Shown here: piece after piece, positions 32,883-43,718 of the stretch
Layout of the letters: every line of letters starts with the position of its first letter
Numbering within the stretch: position 1 is the stretch's first letter
From: Leclercia adecarboxylata
Lineage (GTDB): Bacteria; Pseudomonadota; Gammaproteobacteria; Enterobacterales; Enterobacteriaceae
Direction: 5' to 3'
Assembly (NCBI RefSeq): GCF_023639785.1
Contig: NZ_CP098325.1
Location: 372,001 to 436,000, forward strand
DNA: 64,000 bases
Made by a program: the position numbers and the translations under genes
Notes under the pieces: model-generated
Told to the model about the DNA's origin: nothing
Seen by the model: the letters and a program-made list of their open reading frames with translations, nothing else
Database searches by the model: none

Positions 32883-32910
32883 GCCCGGCGGCGCTGTGCT
32901 TGCCGGGCCT
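32883..32910. repeat. REP-like palindrome after purA
   Basis: GCCCGGCGGCGC and TTGCCGGGC arms form a single REP-type hairpin 11 bases after the purA stop. Confidence 0.7.
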
Positions 32911-32923
32911 GCAAAACCCATCC

Positions 32924-32953
32924 GCCGGATAAGCCATGCGTATCCGGCTTTTT
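32924..32953 (+). terminator. purA terminator
   Basis: An 8-bp stem (GCCGGATA / TATCCGGC) is followed by five T residues. Confidence 0.85.
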
Positions 32954-33070
32954 AGCCCTCCTTCTCCCTTTCAGTTCAAATAAATTCGCCGCGGACTATC
33001 TGGCTGGTTTATCATCATTAATGAATATCTCTGCGGATATACCGCGTTTTACCCTTTTCCTGAGGTTGAT

Positions 33071-33496
33071 GTGCAGTTAACGAGTTTCACCGATTACGGA
33101 TTACGCGCGCTGATCTACATGGCGTCGTTACCCGATGGGAAAATGACCAGTATCTCTGAGGTGACAGAGGTGTACGGTGTGTCCCGTAATCATATGGTCA
33201 AAATAATCAATCAACTTAGCCGTGCCGGATACGTTGCTGCCGTCCGCGGGAAAAATGGCGGCATCCGCCTGGGTAAACCGGCACAGAGTATTCGTGTTGG
33301 TGATGTGGTGCGCGAACTGGAGCCCTTGTCTCTGGTGAACTGCAGCAGCGAGTTCTGCCACATTACCCCCGCCTGTCGACTGAAACAGGCGCTTTCGAAG
33401 GCCGTGCAAAGTTTTCTCATGGAACTGGATAACTACACGCTGGCCGATTTGGTTGAAGAGAATCAACCGCTGTATAAATTATTGCTGGTGGAATGA
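33071..33496 (+). CDS. nsrR: Nitric-oxide-sensing repressor NsrR
   Basis: This 141-residue Rrf2-family repressor starts with GTG, as in E. coli. A winged helix at about 1-70 is followed by the cluster ligands C91, C96 and C102 ([18 protein letters not shown]). NO modifies the [Fe-S] cluster and releases DNA. A perfect NsrR palindrome precedes ytfE at 58.9 kb in this window. It lies 38 bases upstream of rnr, probably in one transcript. Confidence 0.97.
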   Translation: MQLTSFTDYGLRALIYMASLPDGKMTSISEVTEVYGVSRNHMVKIINQLSRAGYVAAVRGKNGGIRLGKPAQSIRVGDVVRELEPLSLVNCSSEFCHITPACRLKQALSKAVQSFLMELDNYTLADLVEENQPLYKLLLVE

Positions 33497-33534
33497 AGAA
33501 AACGTCCACCGGAGATGACAACGGAGGAACCGAT

Positions 33535-35976
33535 ATGTCACAAGATCCTTTCCAGGAACGCGAAGCTGAAAAATACGCGAACCCTATCCCCAGCCGCGAG
33601 TTCATCATTGAACACCTCACAAAACGTGAAAAACCTGCCAACCGTGAAGAACTTGCCGTTGAATTAAATATTGAAGGTGAAGAGCAAATCGAAGCCCTTC
33701 GCCGTCGTCTGCGCGCGATGGAGCGCGATGGACAACTCGTCTTTACCCGCCGTCAATGCTATGCCCTGCCAGAACGTCTCGATCTGCTGAAAGGCATAGT
33801 GATTGGCCACCGTGATGGTTACGGCTTCCTGCGCGTTGAAGGCCGCAAGGACGACCTCTACCTCTCTTCTGAGCAGATGAAGATGTGTATCCACGGCGAC
33901 CAGATCCTGGCCCAGCCGCTGGGCGCAGACCGTAAAGGCCGTCGTGAAGCGCGCGTGGTGCGCGTACTGGTACCAAAAACCAGCCAGATTGTGGGCCGCT
34001 ACTTCACCGACGCGGGTGTGGGTTTTGTTGTCCCGGACGACAGCCGCCTGAGCTTTGACATCCTCATTCCGCCTGAAGAGGTGATGGGCGCGCGGATGGG
34101 CTTTGTGGTTGTCGTTGAGCTGACCCAGCGTCCAACCCGCCGCACCAAAGCGATCGGTAAGATTGTCGAGGTGCTGGGCGATAACATGGGCACCGGCATG
34201 GCCGTAGATATGGCGCTGCGCACCCATGAAATCCCACACGTCTGGCCAAAAGCGGTTGAAGAGCAGGTTGAAGGCCTGAAAGAGCAGGTGCCGGAGTCGG
34301 CAAAAGCGGGCCGCGTGAATCTGCGCAGCCTGCCGCTGGTTACCATTGATGGCGAAGACGCCCGTGACTTCGATGACGCCGTGTACTGTGAGAAAAAGCG
34401 CGGCGGCGGCTGGCGTCTGTGGGTGGCGATTGCCGATGTGAGCTATTACGTCCGTACCGGTACGCCGCTGGATGGTGAAGCGCGCAACCGCGGCACCTCG
34501 GTCTACTTCCCGTCACAGGTGGTACCGATGCTGCCGGAAGTGCTCTCCAACGGTCTCTGCTCGCTCAACCCGCAGGTTGACCGTCTGTGCATGGTGTGTG
34601 AAATGACCATCTCCAGCAAAGGGCGTTTAACCGGCTACAAATTCTATGAAGCGGTGATGAGTTCACATGCGCGCCTGACCTACACCAAAGTGTGGCATAT
34701 GCTGCAGGGTGACCAGGATCTGCGCGAGCAGTACGCTCCGCTGGTGAAGCACATCGAAGAGCTGCATAACCTCTATAAAGTGCTGGATCAGGCACGTGAA
34801 GAGCGCGGCGGGATCTCATTTGAGAGTGAAGAGGCGAAGTTCATCTTTAACGCCGAGCGTCGTATTGAGCGTATCGAGCAGACTCAGCGTAACGATGCTC
34901 ACAAGCTCATTGAAGAGTGCATGATCCTGGCGAACATCTCTGCGGCACGCTTTGTTGAGAAAGCCAAAGAGCCTGCGCTGTTCCGTATTCACGATAAACC
35001 AACCACTGAAGCCATCACCTCTTTCCGCACCGTGCTGGCGGAACTGGGTCTTGAGCTGCCGGGTGGCAACAAGCCGGAGCCGCGCGATTACGCTGAGCTG
35101 CTGGAATCTATCGCCGATCGCCCGGATGCAGAAATGCTGCAAACCATGCTGCTGCGCTCTATGAAGCAGGCGATTTACGATCCTGAAAACCGCGGTCACT
35201 TTGGTCTGGCACTGCAGTCGTATGCCCACTTCACTTCGCCGATTCGCCGTTATCCGGACCTCTCCCTGCACCGTGCCATTAAGTATCTGCTGGCGCATGA
35301 ACAGGGACATAAGGGCAATACCACGGAGACCGGTGGGTATCACTACTCCATGGAAGAGATGTTGCAGCTGGGCCAGCACTGTTCAATGACCGAACGCCGT
35401 GCTGATGAAGCAACGCGCGACGTCGCTGACTGGCTGAAGTGTGACTTCATGCTGGATCAGGTCGGAAACGTATTTAAAGGCGTCATCGCCAGCGTCACCG
35501 GCTTTGGTTTCTTTGTTCGCCTTGATGAACTGTTTATTGATGGCCTGGTTCATGTTTCATCCCTGGACAACGACTACTACCGGTTTGACCAGGTCGGACA
35601 ACGCCTGATTGGCGAATCTGGCGGTCAGACGTATCGCCTGGGCGATCGCGTGGAAGTGAAGGTTGAAGCCGTCAACATGGACGAGCGTAAGATCGACTTC
35701 AGCCTCATCTCCAGCGAACGTGCGCCGCGCAACGTGGGTAAAACCGAGCGCGAGAAAGCGAAGAAAGGCGCTGCCGGCAAAACCAGCGGTAAACGTCGTC
35801 AGGCCGGCAAGAGAGTAAACTTCGAGCCGGATAGCGCGTTCCGCGGCGAGAAAAAACAGAAGCCGAAGGCCGCGAAGAAAGAGGCCAGAGCGGCGAAAAA
35901 ACCGTCGGCTAAAACCCAGAAAATCGCTGCTGCCACCAAAGCGAAGCGCGCAGCGAAGAAAAAAGTGGCGGAGTAA
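33535..35976 (+). CDS. rnr: Ribonuclease R
   Basis: This 813-residue processive 3'-5' exonuclease degrades structured RNA and works with trans-translation. The order is an N-terminal helix-turn-helix, two cold-shock domains, the RNB catalytic domain ([13 protein letters not shown]), an S1 domain and a Lys/Ala-rich basic tail (about 730-813). The start MSQDPFQER is chosen for a perfect GGAGGA site and family length; a 14-codon upstream extension overlaps nsrR. Confidence 0.98.
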   Translation: MSQDPFQEREAEKYANPIPSREFIIEHLTKREKPANREELAVELNIEGEEQIEALRRRLRAMERDGQLVFTRRQCYALPERLDLLKGIVIGHRDGYGFLRVEGRKDDLYLSSEQMKMCIHGDQILAQPLGADRKGRREARVVRVLVPKTSQIVGRYFTDAGVGFVVPDDSRLSFDILIPPEEVMGARMGFVVVVELTQRPTRRTKAIGKIVEVLGDNMGTGMAVDMALRTHEIPHVWPKAVEEQVEGLKEQVPESAKAGRVNLRSLPLVTIDGEDARDFDDAVYCEKKRGGGWRLWVAIADVSYYVRTGTPLDGEARNRGTSVYFPSQVVPMLPEVLSNGLCSLNPQVDRLCMVCEMTISSKGRLTGYKFYEAVMSSHARLTYTKVWHMLQGDQDLREQYAPLVKHIEELHNLYKVLDQAREERGGISFESEEAKFIFNAERRIERIEQTQRNDAHKLIEECMILANISAARFVEKAKEPALFRIHDKPTTEAITSFRTVLAELGLELPGGNKPEPRDYAELLESIADRPDAEMLQTMLLRSMKQAIYDPENRGHFGLALQSYAHFTSPIRRYPDLSLHRAIKYLLAHEQGHKGNTTETGGYHYSMEEMLQLGQHCSMTERRADEATRDVADWLKCDFMLDQVGNVFKGVIASVTGFGFFVRLDELFIDGLVHVSSLDNDYYRFDQVGQRLIGESGGQTYRLGDRVEVKVEAVNMDERKIDFSLISSERAPRNVGKTEREKAKKGAAGKTSGKRRQAGKRVNFEPDSAFRGEKKQKPKAAKKEARAAKKPSAKTQKIAAATKAKRAAKKKVAE

Positions 35977-36040
35977 TTCTCCCCTGACCCTGAGCCTCTC
36001 CCGACAGGGAGAGGCGAACAGTAATTAACGAGAACCATCA

Positions 36041-36775
36041 ATGAGTGAAATGATTTACGGCATCCACGCGGTGCAGGCCCTGCTGGAGCGCGCACCGGAG
36101 CGTTTTCAGGAAGTCTTTATTCTGAAAGGGCGTGAAGACAAACGCCTGATGCCGCTGATCCACGCGCTGGAAGCGCAGGGCGTGGTGATCCAGCTGGCGA
36201 ACCGTCAGTACCTGGATGAGAAAAGCGAGGGCGCGGTACACCAGGGGATCATCGCCCGCGTGAAGCCGGGTCGCCAGTATCAGGAGAACGATCTGCCGGA
36301 TCTCATTGCCGCGCTGGATAACCCGTTCTTACTGATCCTCGACGGCGTGACCGATCCGCACAACCTCGGTGCTTGCCTGCGTAGCGCAGATGCGGCGGGC
36401 GTCCATGCGGTGATCGTGCCGAAAGACCGCTCCGCGCAGCTCAACGCGACGGCCAGGAAAGTGGCCTGCGGCGCGGCGGAGAACGTGCCGCTGATCCGCG
36501 TGACCAACCTGGCGCGCACCATGCGCCAGCTGCAGGAAGAGAATATCTGGATCGTTGGCACCGCAGGTGAGGCGGACCATACCCTGTTCCAGAGCAAAAT
36601 GACCGGCCGTCTGGCGCTGGTGATGGGTGCGGAAGGGGAAGGTATGCGCCGCCTGACGCGCGAGCACTGCGACGAGCTGATCAGCATTCCGATGGCGGGC
36701 AGCGTGTCGTCCCTGAACGTCTCCGTGGCAACCGGCATCTGCCTGTTTGAAGCGGTGCGCCAGCGCGGGAAATAA
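36041..36775 (+). CDS. rlmB: 23S rRNA Gm2251 2'-O-methyltransferase RlmB
   Basis: This 244-residue SPOUT (SpoU) enzyme has an N-terminal L30e-like substrate domain (1-75) and the knotted catalytic domain with [31 protein letters not shown] and [15 protein letters not shown]. It methylates G2251 of 23S rRNA. It follows rnr by 64 bases that include an imperfect CCTCTCCC-type palindrome. Confidence 0.98.
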   Translation: MSEMIYGIHAVQALLERAPERFQEVFILKGREDKRLMPLIHALEAQGVVIQLANRQYLDEKSEGAVHQGIIARVKPGRQYQENDLPDLIAALDNPFLLILDGVTDPHNLGACLRSADAAGVHAVIVPKDRSAQLNATARKVACGAAENVPLIRVTNLARTMRQLQEENIWIVGTAGEADHTLFQSKMTGRLALVMGAEGEGMRRLTREHCDELISIPMAGSVSSLNVSVATGICLFEAVRQRGK

Positions 36776-36780
36776 ACAGC

Positions 36781-36802
36781 AAGGCCTTCGAAGAAGGCCT
36801 TT
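36781..36802 (+). terminator. rlmB terminator
   Basis: A perfect 9-bp stem (AAGGCCTTC / GAAGGCCTT) with a GAA loop lies right after rlmB. The T-run is short. Confidence 0.7.
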
Positions 36803-36810
36803 AGTGTTTT

Positions 36811-36850
36811 CTCCCTCTCCCCGTGGGAGAGGGGCGGGGTGAGGGCACCA
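36811..36850. repeat. CCCTCTCCC palindromic intergenic element
   Basis: CCTCTCCC-CGT-GGGAGAGG is followed by GCGGGGTGAGGGCA. The same design occurs after cycA (56921-56937 and 58157-58181, split by the insertion sequence), and shorter relatives lie near 35985-36015 and 55180-55200. Confidence 0.75.
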
Positions 36851-36866
36851 GACGGTGATCATCCTG

Positions 36867-36894
36867 GCCGGGTAAGGCGAAGCCGCCACCCGGC
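36867..36894. repeat. REP element between rlmB and the MHS transporter
   Basis: GCCGGGTAAGGCG and GCCGCCACCCGGC arms make a REP hairpin a few bases from the transporter stop codon. Confidence 0.75.
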
Positions 36895-36898
36895 ACTG

Positions 36899-38188
36899 TC
36901 ACTCCTCCAGCGACCGCAAATGGTCATCCTTCTTAAGCGTCATCAGCGCCACAATACTCACTACCGCCGTCGCCATAACGTAATAGGCCGGAATATCCAG
37001 GTTGCCCGTCTCTTTAATCAGCCCGGTAATGATTAACCCCGCACAGCCCGAGAAGATGGCGTTCGACAGAGAATAGGCCAGCCCCAGCCCGGTGTAGCGC
37101 ACCCGCGTCGGGAACATCTCTGACAGCATCGCTGGCCCAGGTCCCGCCAGCATTCCCACCAGACCACCGGCAATGAGCACCACCAGCGCTTTTACCGCCA
37201 GCGTGCTGGCCTCCGCCTGCAGAATTTTCAGCAGAGGCAGGGCGAGGATCAGCAGCAGCGCGGCGGCGATCACCATCACCGTCCGCCGTCCGATGCGGTC
37301 GCTGAGCATGCCCGACGGGATAATGGTCAGCGCAAAGCCGATATTGGAGATCACCGCAATCAGCAGCGCCTGGTTAAAGCCGGTATGCAGGGCTGATTGC
37401 AGATAGGCGGGCATGATCACCAGATAGGTATATCCCGCGGCGGACCACACCATCACCCGGCCGATGCCCATGACAATCGCCTTCAGCGTATCGCGGACGC
37501 GAGCCTTGACGGCCACCGGTTTGGTTTGCTGCTTCACGAAGCTCGGCGTCTCTTCCATGCTCACCCGCAGCCACAGGGCCACAGCCCCCAGCGGCAGGGC
37601 GATAAAGAACGGAATGCGCCAGCCCCAGTCGTGCAGGGCTTCTGGCGTCAACAGCGCAGAGAGCAGCGCCACGATACCCGCTCCGGCCAGCAGGCCCAGC
37701 GCAACGGTAAAGGACTGCCATGCGCCGTACAGTCCGCGTTTACCGCGCGGAGCGAACTCGGTCATCAGCGACACCGCACCGCCGTATTCGCCGCCAGCAA
37801 AAAGTCCCTGCAGGATCCGCAGGCCGGTAATGATCAGCGGAGCGGCAATCCCGATGCTGGCATACACCGGCACGAGGCCTATTGCCGCCGTTGCCAGCGT
37901 CATCATCACCAGGACGATAATCAGCGTGGGCTTGCGCCCGATACGATCGCCAATCCGGCCAAATACGATGGCACCCAGCGGGCGGAAGAAAAAGGCGATG
38001 GCGAACGAGGCGTAGGTGAGGATCAGGCTGGTCAGCCCCGCTTCGCCGCTGAGCTGGAAGAAGTTTTTCGCAATCACGGTGGCCAGAAAACCGTACACCG
38101 CAAATTCATACCATTCGATGAAATTGCCGATGGAGCCAGCAATCAAAGCGCGCTTGTGGGCATCCGGCGCCCGGGGTGTGTTGTGCAT
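36899..38188 (-). CDS. MFS transporter, metabolite:H+ symporter (MHS) family
   Basis: This 429-residue, 12-helix transporter carries the MHS signatures GSIGNFIEWYEFAVYGFLA in helix 1, FGRIGDRIGRKP in loop 2-3 and GLFAGGEYGGAVSLMTEFAP. Relatives (ProP, KgtP, ShiA) import betaine, 2-oxoglutarate or shikimate; the substrate here cannot be read from sequence. MHNTPRAPD is preferred over the Met five codons earlier because GGAGAG lies 7 bases before it. In E. coli the yjfIJKLMC genes occupy this position between rlmB and aidB. Confidence 0.88.
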   Translation of the reverse strand: MHNTPRAPDAHKRALIAGSIGNFIEWYEFAVYGFLATVIAKNFFQLSGEAGLTSLILTYASFAIAFFFRPLGAIVFGRIGDRIGRKPTLIIVLVMMTLATAAIGLVPVYASIGIAAPLIITGLRILQGLFAGGEYGGAVSLMTEFAPRGKRGLYGAWQSFTVALGLLAGAGIVALLSALLTPEALHDWGWRIPFFIALPLGAVALWLRVSMEETPSFVKQQTKPVAVKARVRDTLKAIVMGIGRVMVWSAAGYTYLVIMPAYLQSALHTGFNQALLIAVISNIGFALTIIPSGMLSDRIGRRTVMVIAAALLLILALPLLKILQAEASTLAVKALVVLIAGGLVGMLAGPGPAMLSEMFPTRVRYTGLGLAYSLSNAIFSGCAGLIITGLIKETGNLDIPAYYVMATAVVSIVALMTLKKDDHLRSLEE

Positions 38189-38370
38189 TGTTATTCTCTC
38201 CATGAGTCGAGAATAAATTATTCACCATAACATTTGATAAGAAATTTATTATTCGCTCATTGTGTGACCATGTTCACGCTTCGGAGTGGCGTTAATGTGC
38301 GCTCACTGTAGTGCAGCGTCTGCCCGGTCTGTCCATACTTACCCCGTTGCCATAGAAGGAGGGATACAAC

Positions 38371-39993
38371 ATGCACTGGCAGACGCACACTGTTTTTAAT
38401 CAGCCTGCGCCACTCACCAACAGCAACCTTTTTCTTTCCGATCGTGCCCTGTGTGAAGCGGTCAATCGTGAAGGTGCCGACTGGGACGCTGACCTGCTCG
38501 CCAGCATCGGCCAGCAGTTGGGGACGGCAGAATCTCTGGAGCTTGGCCGCCTGGCTAACGTTAACCCGCCCGAACTGCTGCGCTATGATGCCAGCGGCTC
38601 CCGGCTGGACGATGTGCGCTTTCACCCCGCCTGGCACCTGCTGATGCAGGGACTCTGCGCCAACCGGGTACATAACCTGGCGTGGGAAGAGGAGGCGCGA
38701 AAAGGGGCCTTCGTGGCCCGGGCGGCACGTTTTATTCTGCATGCCCAGGTCGAAGCCGGTACGCTTTGCCCCATCACCATGACCCATGCCGCTACACCGC
38801 TATTGCAGCAGGCGCTACCGCGCACATTTCACGACTGGCTGTCGCCGTTGCTGAGCGACCGCTACGACTCCCATCTGGCACCGGGTAATCAGAAGCGCGG
38901 CCTGTTAATCGGGATGGGGATGACGGAAAAGCAGGGCGGTTCGGATGTCCTGAGCAACACCACCCGGGCAGAGCGCTGCGGCGATGGCAGCTACCGGCTG
39001 GTGGGGCATAAGTGGTTTTTCTCGGTACCGCAAAGCGATGCGCACCTGGTGCTGGCCCAGGCCAAAGGCGGCCTGTCGTGCTTCTTCGTTCCCCGTTTTC
39101 TGCCTGACGGCCTGCGCAATGCCGTGCATCTGGAGCGTCTGAAAGACAAGCTGGGCAACCGCTCGAATGCCAGCAGCGAGGCCGAGTTTCTCGACGCCAC
39201 CGGCTGGCTGCTGGGTGAGGAAGGGGAAGGCGTGCGCCAGATCCTGAAGATGGGCAGTCTCACCCGTTTCGACTGCGCCCTCGGTAGCCACGGCCTGATG
39301 CGTCGCGCCTTCTCGGTAGCGTTGTACCACGCCCATCAGCGGCAGACCTTTGGCAAAAACCTGATCGATCAGCCGCTGATGCGTGATGTATTAAGCCGCA
39401 TGGCGCTGCAGCTCGAAGGCCAGACGGCATTGCTGTTCCGCCTGGCGCGGGCCTGGGATCGCCGTGAAAACGAGCCTGAGGCGCTGTGGGCGCGGCTGTT
39501 TACCCCGGCCGCGAAACTGGCGATCTGTAAAGCGGGCATCCCGTTCGTTGCGGAGGCGATGGAGGTTCTGGGGGGAACTGGCTACTGCGAAGAGAGCGAG
39601 TTACCGCGCCTGTACCGCGAGATGCCGGTCAACAGCATCTGGGAAGGCTCGGGCAATATTATGGGTCTGGACGTGCTGCGGGTGCTGACGAAGCAGCCAG
39701 GCGTTGTCGATCTGCTTGCGGCTGATTTTGCTGAGGTAAAAGGCCAGGATCGTCATTTCGATCGCAGCTGGCGCCAACTCCAGCAGAAGTTACGCAAACC
39801 GCAGGAGGCGCAGGGCAGGGAGATCGCCCGGCAGATTTACCTGCTGGGCGCGGGGGCGCAGATGCTGCGTCACGCCTCTCCACCGCTGGCGCAGGCCTGG
39901 TGCCGTGAAATGCTTGACGCCCGGGGCAGATCCCTGCTCAGCGAACAGATACAGGACGACCTGCTGCTGCGCGCCACGGGCGGCGTGGCCTGA
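38371..39993 (+). CDS. aidB: Acyl-CoA dehydrogenase-like DNA alkylation-response protein AidB
   Basis: This 540-residue flavoprotein is a member of the Ada response in E. coli that binds DNA and is proposed to protect it from alkylation. ACAD signatures are present (GMGMTEKQGGSDVLSN, GGTGYCEESELPRLYRE), followed by an AidB-specific C-terminal extension. It ends tail to tail with the chemoreceptor gene, three bases apart. Confidence 0.95.
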   Translation: MHWQTHTVFNQPAPLTNSNLFLSDRALCEAVNREGADWDADLLASIGQQLGTAESLELGRLANVNPPELLRYDASGSRLDDVRFHPAWHLLMQGLCANRVHNLAWEEEARKGAFVARAARFILHAQVEAGTLCPITMTHAATPLLQQALPRTFHDWLSPLLSDRYDSHLAPGNQKRGLLIGMGMTEKQGGSDVLSNTTRAERCGDGSYRLVGHKWFFSVPQSDAHLVLAQAKGGLSCFFVPRFLPDGLRNAVHLERLKDKLGNRSNASSEAEFLDATGWLLGEEGEGVRQILKMGSLTRFDCALGSHGLMRRAFSVALYHAHQRQTFGKNLIDQPLMRDVLSRMALQLEGQTALLFRLARAWDRRENEPEALWARLFTPAAKLAICKAGIPFVAEAMEVLGGTGYCEESELPRLYREMPVNSIWEGSGNIMGLDVLRVLTKQPGVVDLLAADFAEVKGQDRHFDRSWRQLQQKLRKPQEAQGREIARQIYLLGAGAQMLRHASPPLAQAWCREMLDARGRSLLSEQIQDDLLLRATGGVA

Positions 39994-39996
39994 CTT

Positions 39997-41922
39997 TTAC
40001 AGGCGGAACAGGCTGACCAGCTCGGTCAGGTGCGAACCCTTCTCCCGCAGGGTTTGCGCCGTCTGTTCGCTGCGCGAGACGCGATCGGCGTTGATATGTG
40101 ACGCTTCGCCGATATGCGTCATCGCCAGATTCACCTGACCAATACCTGCCGACTGCTCACGCGAGGCGTGGTTAATCTCCGTGACCAGTTGGTTGATGTT
40201 ATCGATGTGCTCGATGATGCTTTCCATCGCCTGGCGGGTCTGCTCCGACAGGGCGTGTCCCTCGCTTACCTTGCTGAGCGTATCGCCAATCAGCTGCTCA
40301 ATCTCCTTCACCGCGTTGGCGCTGCGTGCTGCCAGGGCGCGAACTTCCTGGGCGACCACGGCGAAACCTTTACCGTGTTCGCCTGCCCGGGCGGCTTCTA
40401 CAGCGGCATTCAGCGCCAGAATATTGGTCTGGAAGGCGATGCTCTCAATCACCCGGGTGATAGCTTCGATACGTTTCGATGCTTCGCGAATATCATCCAT
40501 GGTGGAGACAGCATTGCTGACGGTCTCCCCGCCCTGATGCACTGCCCGGGAGGTTTCGCCCACCAGCTGCTGGGTCTGCTCCATATTGGCCGCGTTCTGC
40601 TGCACGGTGGCCGCCAGCTGCTCCATACTGGCGGAGGTCTCTTCCACGCTGCTGGCCTGCTTGTTGATCTGCCCGGAAATCTCGCCGGTGTCCGCCGCGA
40701 GAGCGTTGGTGCCCAGATGAATATCTCCCGCCGCTTCCCGCACCTGTAGCACGATTTTTTGCAGTCCCCTGCCAATGCCGTTGATGGCATTGATGAGCTG
40801 GCCAACCTCATCCTGACGTCCTGCAGGCAGGGTGGCGCGCAGATCGCCTGCGGCATATTGTTCGGCCAGGCCAATCACATCGCGCAGCGGGCGTGACAGC
40901 CAGCGGCGAATAATAAACACGAACAGCATGGCAAAGAGCGCTGACAGTGCGAGACCCGCCAGCAGGAAGCGATCGCGCAGGTGGGTCACGTCGGCCAGCA
41001 GCACGCTTTTATCCACTTCGCCCACGATCGTCCAGTTCCAGCCCGGAAGCGGCGTCCAGGCCATAATCAGCGTGCGGCCATCGACGCTTTTGCGCTCCAG
41101 GGTACCGGAACGATCTCCCAGCAGCTGCTGCTGAACGGCGTTGTCCCATTTCGGTCGCTGCCCCTCTTCGGCGCTATGGAACAGATACTGGCCGTGATTT
41201 TTGCCATTGCTGCGGTCCAGCACAAAGAAGTGGCCGCTTTCGCCCAGACGGCGGCTGAGGATCTTCTCGCGCATGACGTTCCATGAGTGAGTGATGTCGA
41301 CCCCGACAAAGATAATGGCGATCACCTGTCCGCCCGCGTCTTTTACCGGCTGATACTGGGTGATATAGCGTTTGCCAAACAGCAGGGCGAGGCCGCGGTA
41401 AACTTCGCCTGCGTTGACCACCGCCCAGGCCGGGCTGGCATGATCGAGGACCGTCCCAATGGCCCGGTCGCCATTCTCTTTACGCAGCGAGGTTGCCACA
41501 CGGACAAAATCGTCGCCGCTGCGGACAAACAGCGTAGAGATGGCTCCGGTGCGATTCAGAAAATCATCCGGCGTGGCGTTGTTCTCGTGAAGTTCCGTAT
41601 CGCCGCCCTTCAGTAGCGGAACGTTTTGACCGTTTATCGTCCGGGTCTGGCTGGCATCAAGGTTCAGCGGCTGCGGCAGGAAGGTGGTGAACAGGCGGGT
41701 ATAGCTCTCTACTTCTTCAGTGAGGCTGGTGTTGAACATCTCCACCATATCCACCACGCCGGTGGACTGATTATGCAGGTCTTCAATGGCCAGCGATTCA
41801 AGTTTTTGACTGGTGTTGTAGCTCAGGAGAAAAGTGAAAAACAGAAAGAGCGTGGCAACGCTCAAGCCGGTAAGCAGCGATAGCTTAGTGCCCAGACCTG
41901 CACGGCGGAAAAAATTGATCAT
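39997..41922 (-). CDS. Methyl-accepting chemotaxis protein, Cache-type sensor
   Basis: This 641-residue chemoreceptor has a transmembrane helix at about 12-33, a large periplasmic Cache_3/Cache_2-like sensor (about 35-310; [34 protein letters not shown]), a second helix (about 318-342), HAMP, and the signalling hairpin with [20 protein letters not shown]. It ends SLFRL and lacks the NWETF-type CheR/CheB tether, so it is probably an assistance-dependent receptor. The ligand is unknown. A sigma-28 promoter lies upstream. E. coli has no receptor gene here. Confidence 0.93.
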   Translation of the reverse strand: MINFFRRAGLGTKLSLLTGLSVATLFLFFTFLLSYNTSQKLESLAIEDLHNQSTGVVDMVEMFNTSLTEEVESYTRLFTTFLPQPLNLDASQTRTINGQNVPLLKGGDTELHENNATPDDFLNRTGAISTLFVRSGDDFVRVATSLRKENGDRAIGTVLDHASPAWAVVNAGEVYRGLALLFGKRYITQYQPVKDAGGQVIAIIFVGVDITHSWNVMREKILSRRLGESGHFFVLDRSNGKNHGQYLFHSAEEGQRPKWDNAVQQQLLGDRSGTLERKSVDGRTLIMAWTPLPGWNWTIVGEVDKSVLLADVTHLRDRFLLAGLALSALFAMLFVFIIRRWLSRPLRDVIGLAEQYAAGDLRATLPAGRQDEVGQLINAINGIGRGLQKIVLQVREAAGDIHLGTNALAADTGEISGQINKQASSVEETSASMEQLAATVQQNAANMEQTQQLVGETSRAVHQGGETVSNAVSTMDDIREASKRIEAITRVIESIAFQTNILALNAAVEAARAGEHGKGFAVVAQEVRALAARSANAVKEIEQLIGDTLSKVSEGHALSEQTRQAMESIIEHIDNINQLVTEINHASREQSAGIGQVNLAMTHIGEASHINADRVSRSEQTAQTLREKGSHLTELVSLFRL

Positions 41923-41953
41923 AAATTGCTCATAGTTAAAAAGGTATCGCTTT

Positions 41954-41980
41954 TCAACGGCAGAGCGGGGATAACATTTA
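41954..41980 (-). promoter_or_regulatory. Sigma-28 (FliA) promoter of the Cache chemoreceptor
   Basis: On the minus strand TAAATGTT, an 11-base spacer and GCCGTTGA match the flagellar consensus (TAAAGTTT, N11, GCCGATAA) at 12 of 16 positions. The -10 element is 31 bases from the start codon. Confidence 0.75.
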
Positions 41981-42055
41981 TTCAGTTTATGTAACGGGAT
42001 GTTACAAGAATGTCTCGAGGTAGTAACGGCAAGGATAACAGAATTGTAAATATTA

Positions 42056-42083
42056 AAAAGCCACCCTTTTTTAGTGGCTTTTT
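42056..42083. terminator. Terminator after yjfN
   Basis: Arms AAAAGCCAC and GTGGCTTTT pair perfectly around a T-rich loop, with T-runs on both strands. It insulates the chemoreceptor promoter from yjfN transcription. Confidence 0.85.
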
Positions 42084-42094
42084 ATTCGCATTGT

Positions 42095-42370
42095 TCAGAC
42101 ATACAGAATGGCCTGTGCCCGCCAGCGATCGACATGGCTCTCTTCCTGCATTTTAATGATGCGATACCAGGAGGCACCCTGTTCATCGGCTTTTAGCGCA
42201 ATCATACGCTCTACATCCTGCGGGCTCCCTGAGATATCACTCACGGAGATCAATCCAATTTCATTTAAGCCCGTCACACAATCCGCGCTGGCAAATTCAG
42301 CTGACTGTGCTGCCGTACTCACCAGACCGGCTGAGAGCAACAGAGAGGTTAAAGCAAGAGATCGTTTCAT
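42095..42370 (-). CDS. yjfN: DUF1471 (YhcN/BhsA family) periplasmic protein YjfN
   Basis: This 91-residue protein has a signal peptide cut near SAEFA (residue 24) and one YdgH/BhsA/McbA-like DUF1471 domain. Start MKRSLALTS gives the E. coli YjfN length; the Met four codons upstream is less likely. E. coli YjfN has been described as an activator of periplasmic DegP-type proteolysis. It is one of three DUF1471 genes in this window. Confidence 0.9.
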   Translation of the reverse strand: MKRSLALTSLLLSAGLVSTAAQSAEFASADCVTGLNEIGLISVSDISGSPQDVERMIALKADEQGASWYRIIKMQEESHVDRWRAQAILYV

Positions 42371-42518
42371 CGTTAGCTCCATTTTACGTATCCCCGGAAT
42401 CCGCCGGGCAATCCTTCGCTAATAAACCCACTTCCATTGTCACAGGCATGGAGTTTATTGTGGACAGGAAAACGTCTATGGACGCAAAGCAGTGTAAATG
42501 TCGTTTAAATACCGCGCG

Positions 42519-42827
42519 TTATTTACGGTATAAAATGGCCTGCGAATACCATTGCCCTGTTACGATGGTTTCATCTATAAGGAGAATGACGTAATAATCT
42601 GCGTTCGCGGCGACAGCTTTTGCTTTAATGGCATCTTCCACATCTGCGGGAGAGCCGCGCTCAAGGGCGGTAACGGTACCCATTCGCTGTAATCCTTCCG
42701 TCTGATTACGGCGTATTTCCTGAGGGTGATCGGCAACCGGTGGCGCAGGCTGTGGCGTACCTTCCAACACGCTACATCCGGCCAACAGCAGTATCAGCGT
42801 TAAAGCAGCAACCCTTCGCATAACCAT
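42519..42827 (-). CDS. bsmA: Biofilm/peroxide stress lipoprotein BsmA (DUF1471)
   Basis: This is a lipoprotein with lipobox LLAGC and a C-terminal DUF1471 domain ending TGQWYSQAILYRK, as in E. coli BsmA (YjfO). MVMRRVAAL is chosen because AGGA lies 8 bases upstream (102 residues). A Met seven codons earlier (MTIRKRDMV) would restore the 109-residue E. coli length and cannot be excluded. It faces yjfP divergently. Confidence 0.88.
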   Translation of the reverse strand: MVMRRVAALTLILLLAGCSVLEGTPQPAPPVADHPQEIRRNQTEGLQRMGTVTALERGSPADVEDAIKAKAVAANADYYVILLIDETIVTGQWYSQAILYRK

Positions 42828-42986
42828 ATCTCGTTTCCTGATAGTCATAGTGTAGATCTCTGTTGATTTGAGATTGGGGGAATGTTCCCAAATTGTTATC
42901 TGAGACGTAAATTTCGAATGAAAATTGTGTGAAAGCGTAAGCCAGTTCTCAACATTATGATTCACACATAAGTATGAGGCCCAATG

Positions 42987-43718
42987 ATGATTGAACTCGA
43001 CGTCCGGCAGCTTGGCGACCATGAGATTGTACACGCCATTCCGGCGGGAAAAGCATCTCAACCTTTGCCGGTTGTTATTTTTTATCATGGTTTTACTTCA
43101 TCAAAGCTGGTCTACAGCTATTTTGCGGTAGCGCTGGCGCAGGCAGGCTTTCGGGTGGTGATGCCGGATGCACCCGATCACGGGGCGCGTTTTACGGGAG
43201 ATGAGCAGGCCCGCCTGGGGCAGTTCTGGCCGATTCTGCATGGCAATCTCACCGAGTTTGCCGCCCTGCGGGATGCGCTGTATCAGGCCGGGCTGGTAGC
43301 CGATGAACGCCTTGCTGTGGCCGGGGCCTCCATGGGAGGGATGACCGCGCTGGGGATAATGACGCGCTACCCTGAGGTGAAGTGTGTGGCAAGCCTGATG
43401 GGCTCTGGCTATTTTACATCGCTGGCCCGTACGCTGTTTCCGCCGCTGCAACCTGAGGCATTCGCAGCGATGGTCTCTCCGCTTGCCGACTGGGAAGTGG
43501 CGACCGCGCTGCCGCATCTTGCCGACCGTCCACTGCTGCTGTGGCATGGCGAGGAAGATGATGTGGTGCCCGCCGGAGAAACATTCCGTCTCCAACAGGC
43601 GTTACAGCAGCAAGGGCTGGATAAAAACCTGACCTGTCTGTGGGAGGCGGGAGTGAAACACCGGATTACGCCGACCGCGCTCGAGGCCACGGTGGCGTTT
43701 TTCCGCCAGCACCTTTAA
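42987..43718 (+). CDS. yjfP: Alpha/beta-hydrolase esterase YjfP
   Basis: This 243-residue serine esterase has oxyanion motif YHGFTSS, nucleophile elbow GASMGGM and catalytic His in KHRITP. Substrates of the E. coli enzyme are short acyl esters in vitro; its physiological role is unclear. Of two adjacent ATGs the second (MIELDVRQL) is better spaced from GAGG. Its stop overlaps the ulaR stop by four bases. Confidence 0.9.
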   Translation: MIELDVRQLGDHEIVHAIPAGKASQPLPVVIFYHGFTSSKLVYSYFAVALAQAGFRVVMPDAPDHGARFTGDEQARLGQFWPILHGNLTEFAALRDALYQAGLVADERLAVAGASMGGMTALGIMTRYPEVKCVASLMGSGYFTSLARTLFPPLQPEAFAAMVSPLADWEVATALPHLADRPLLLWHGEEDDVVPAGETFRLQQALQQQGLDKNLTCLWEAGVKHRITPTALEATVAFFRQHL

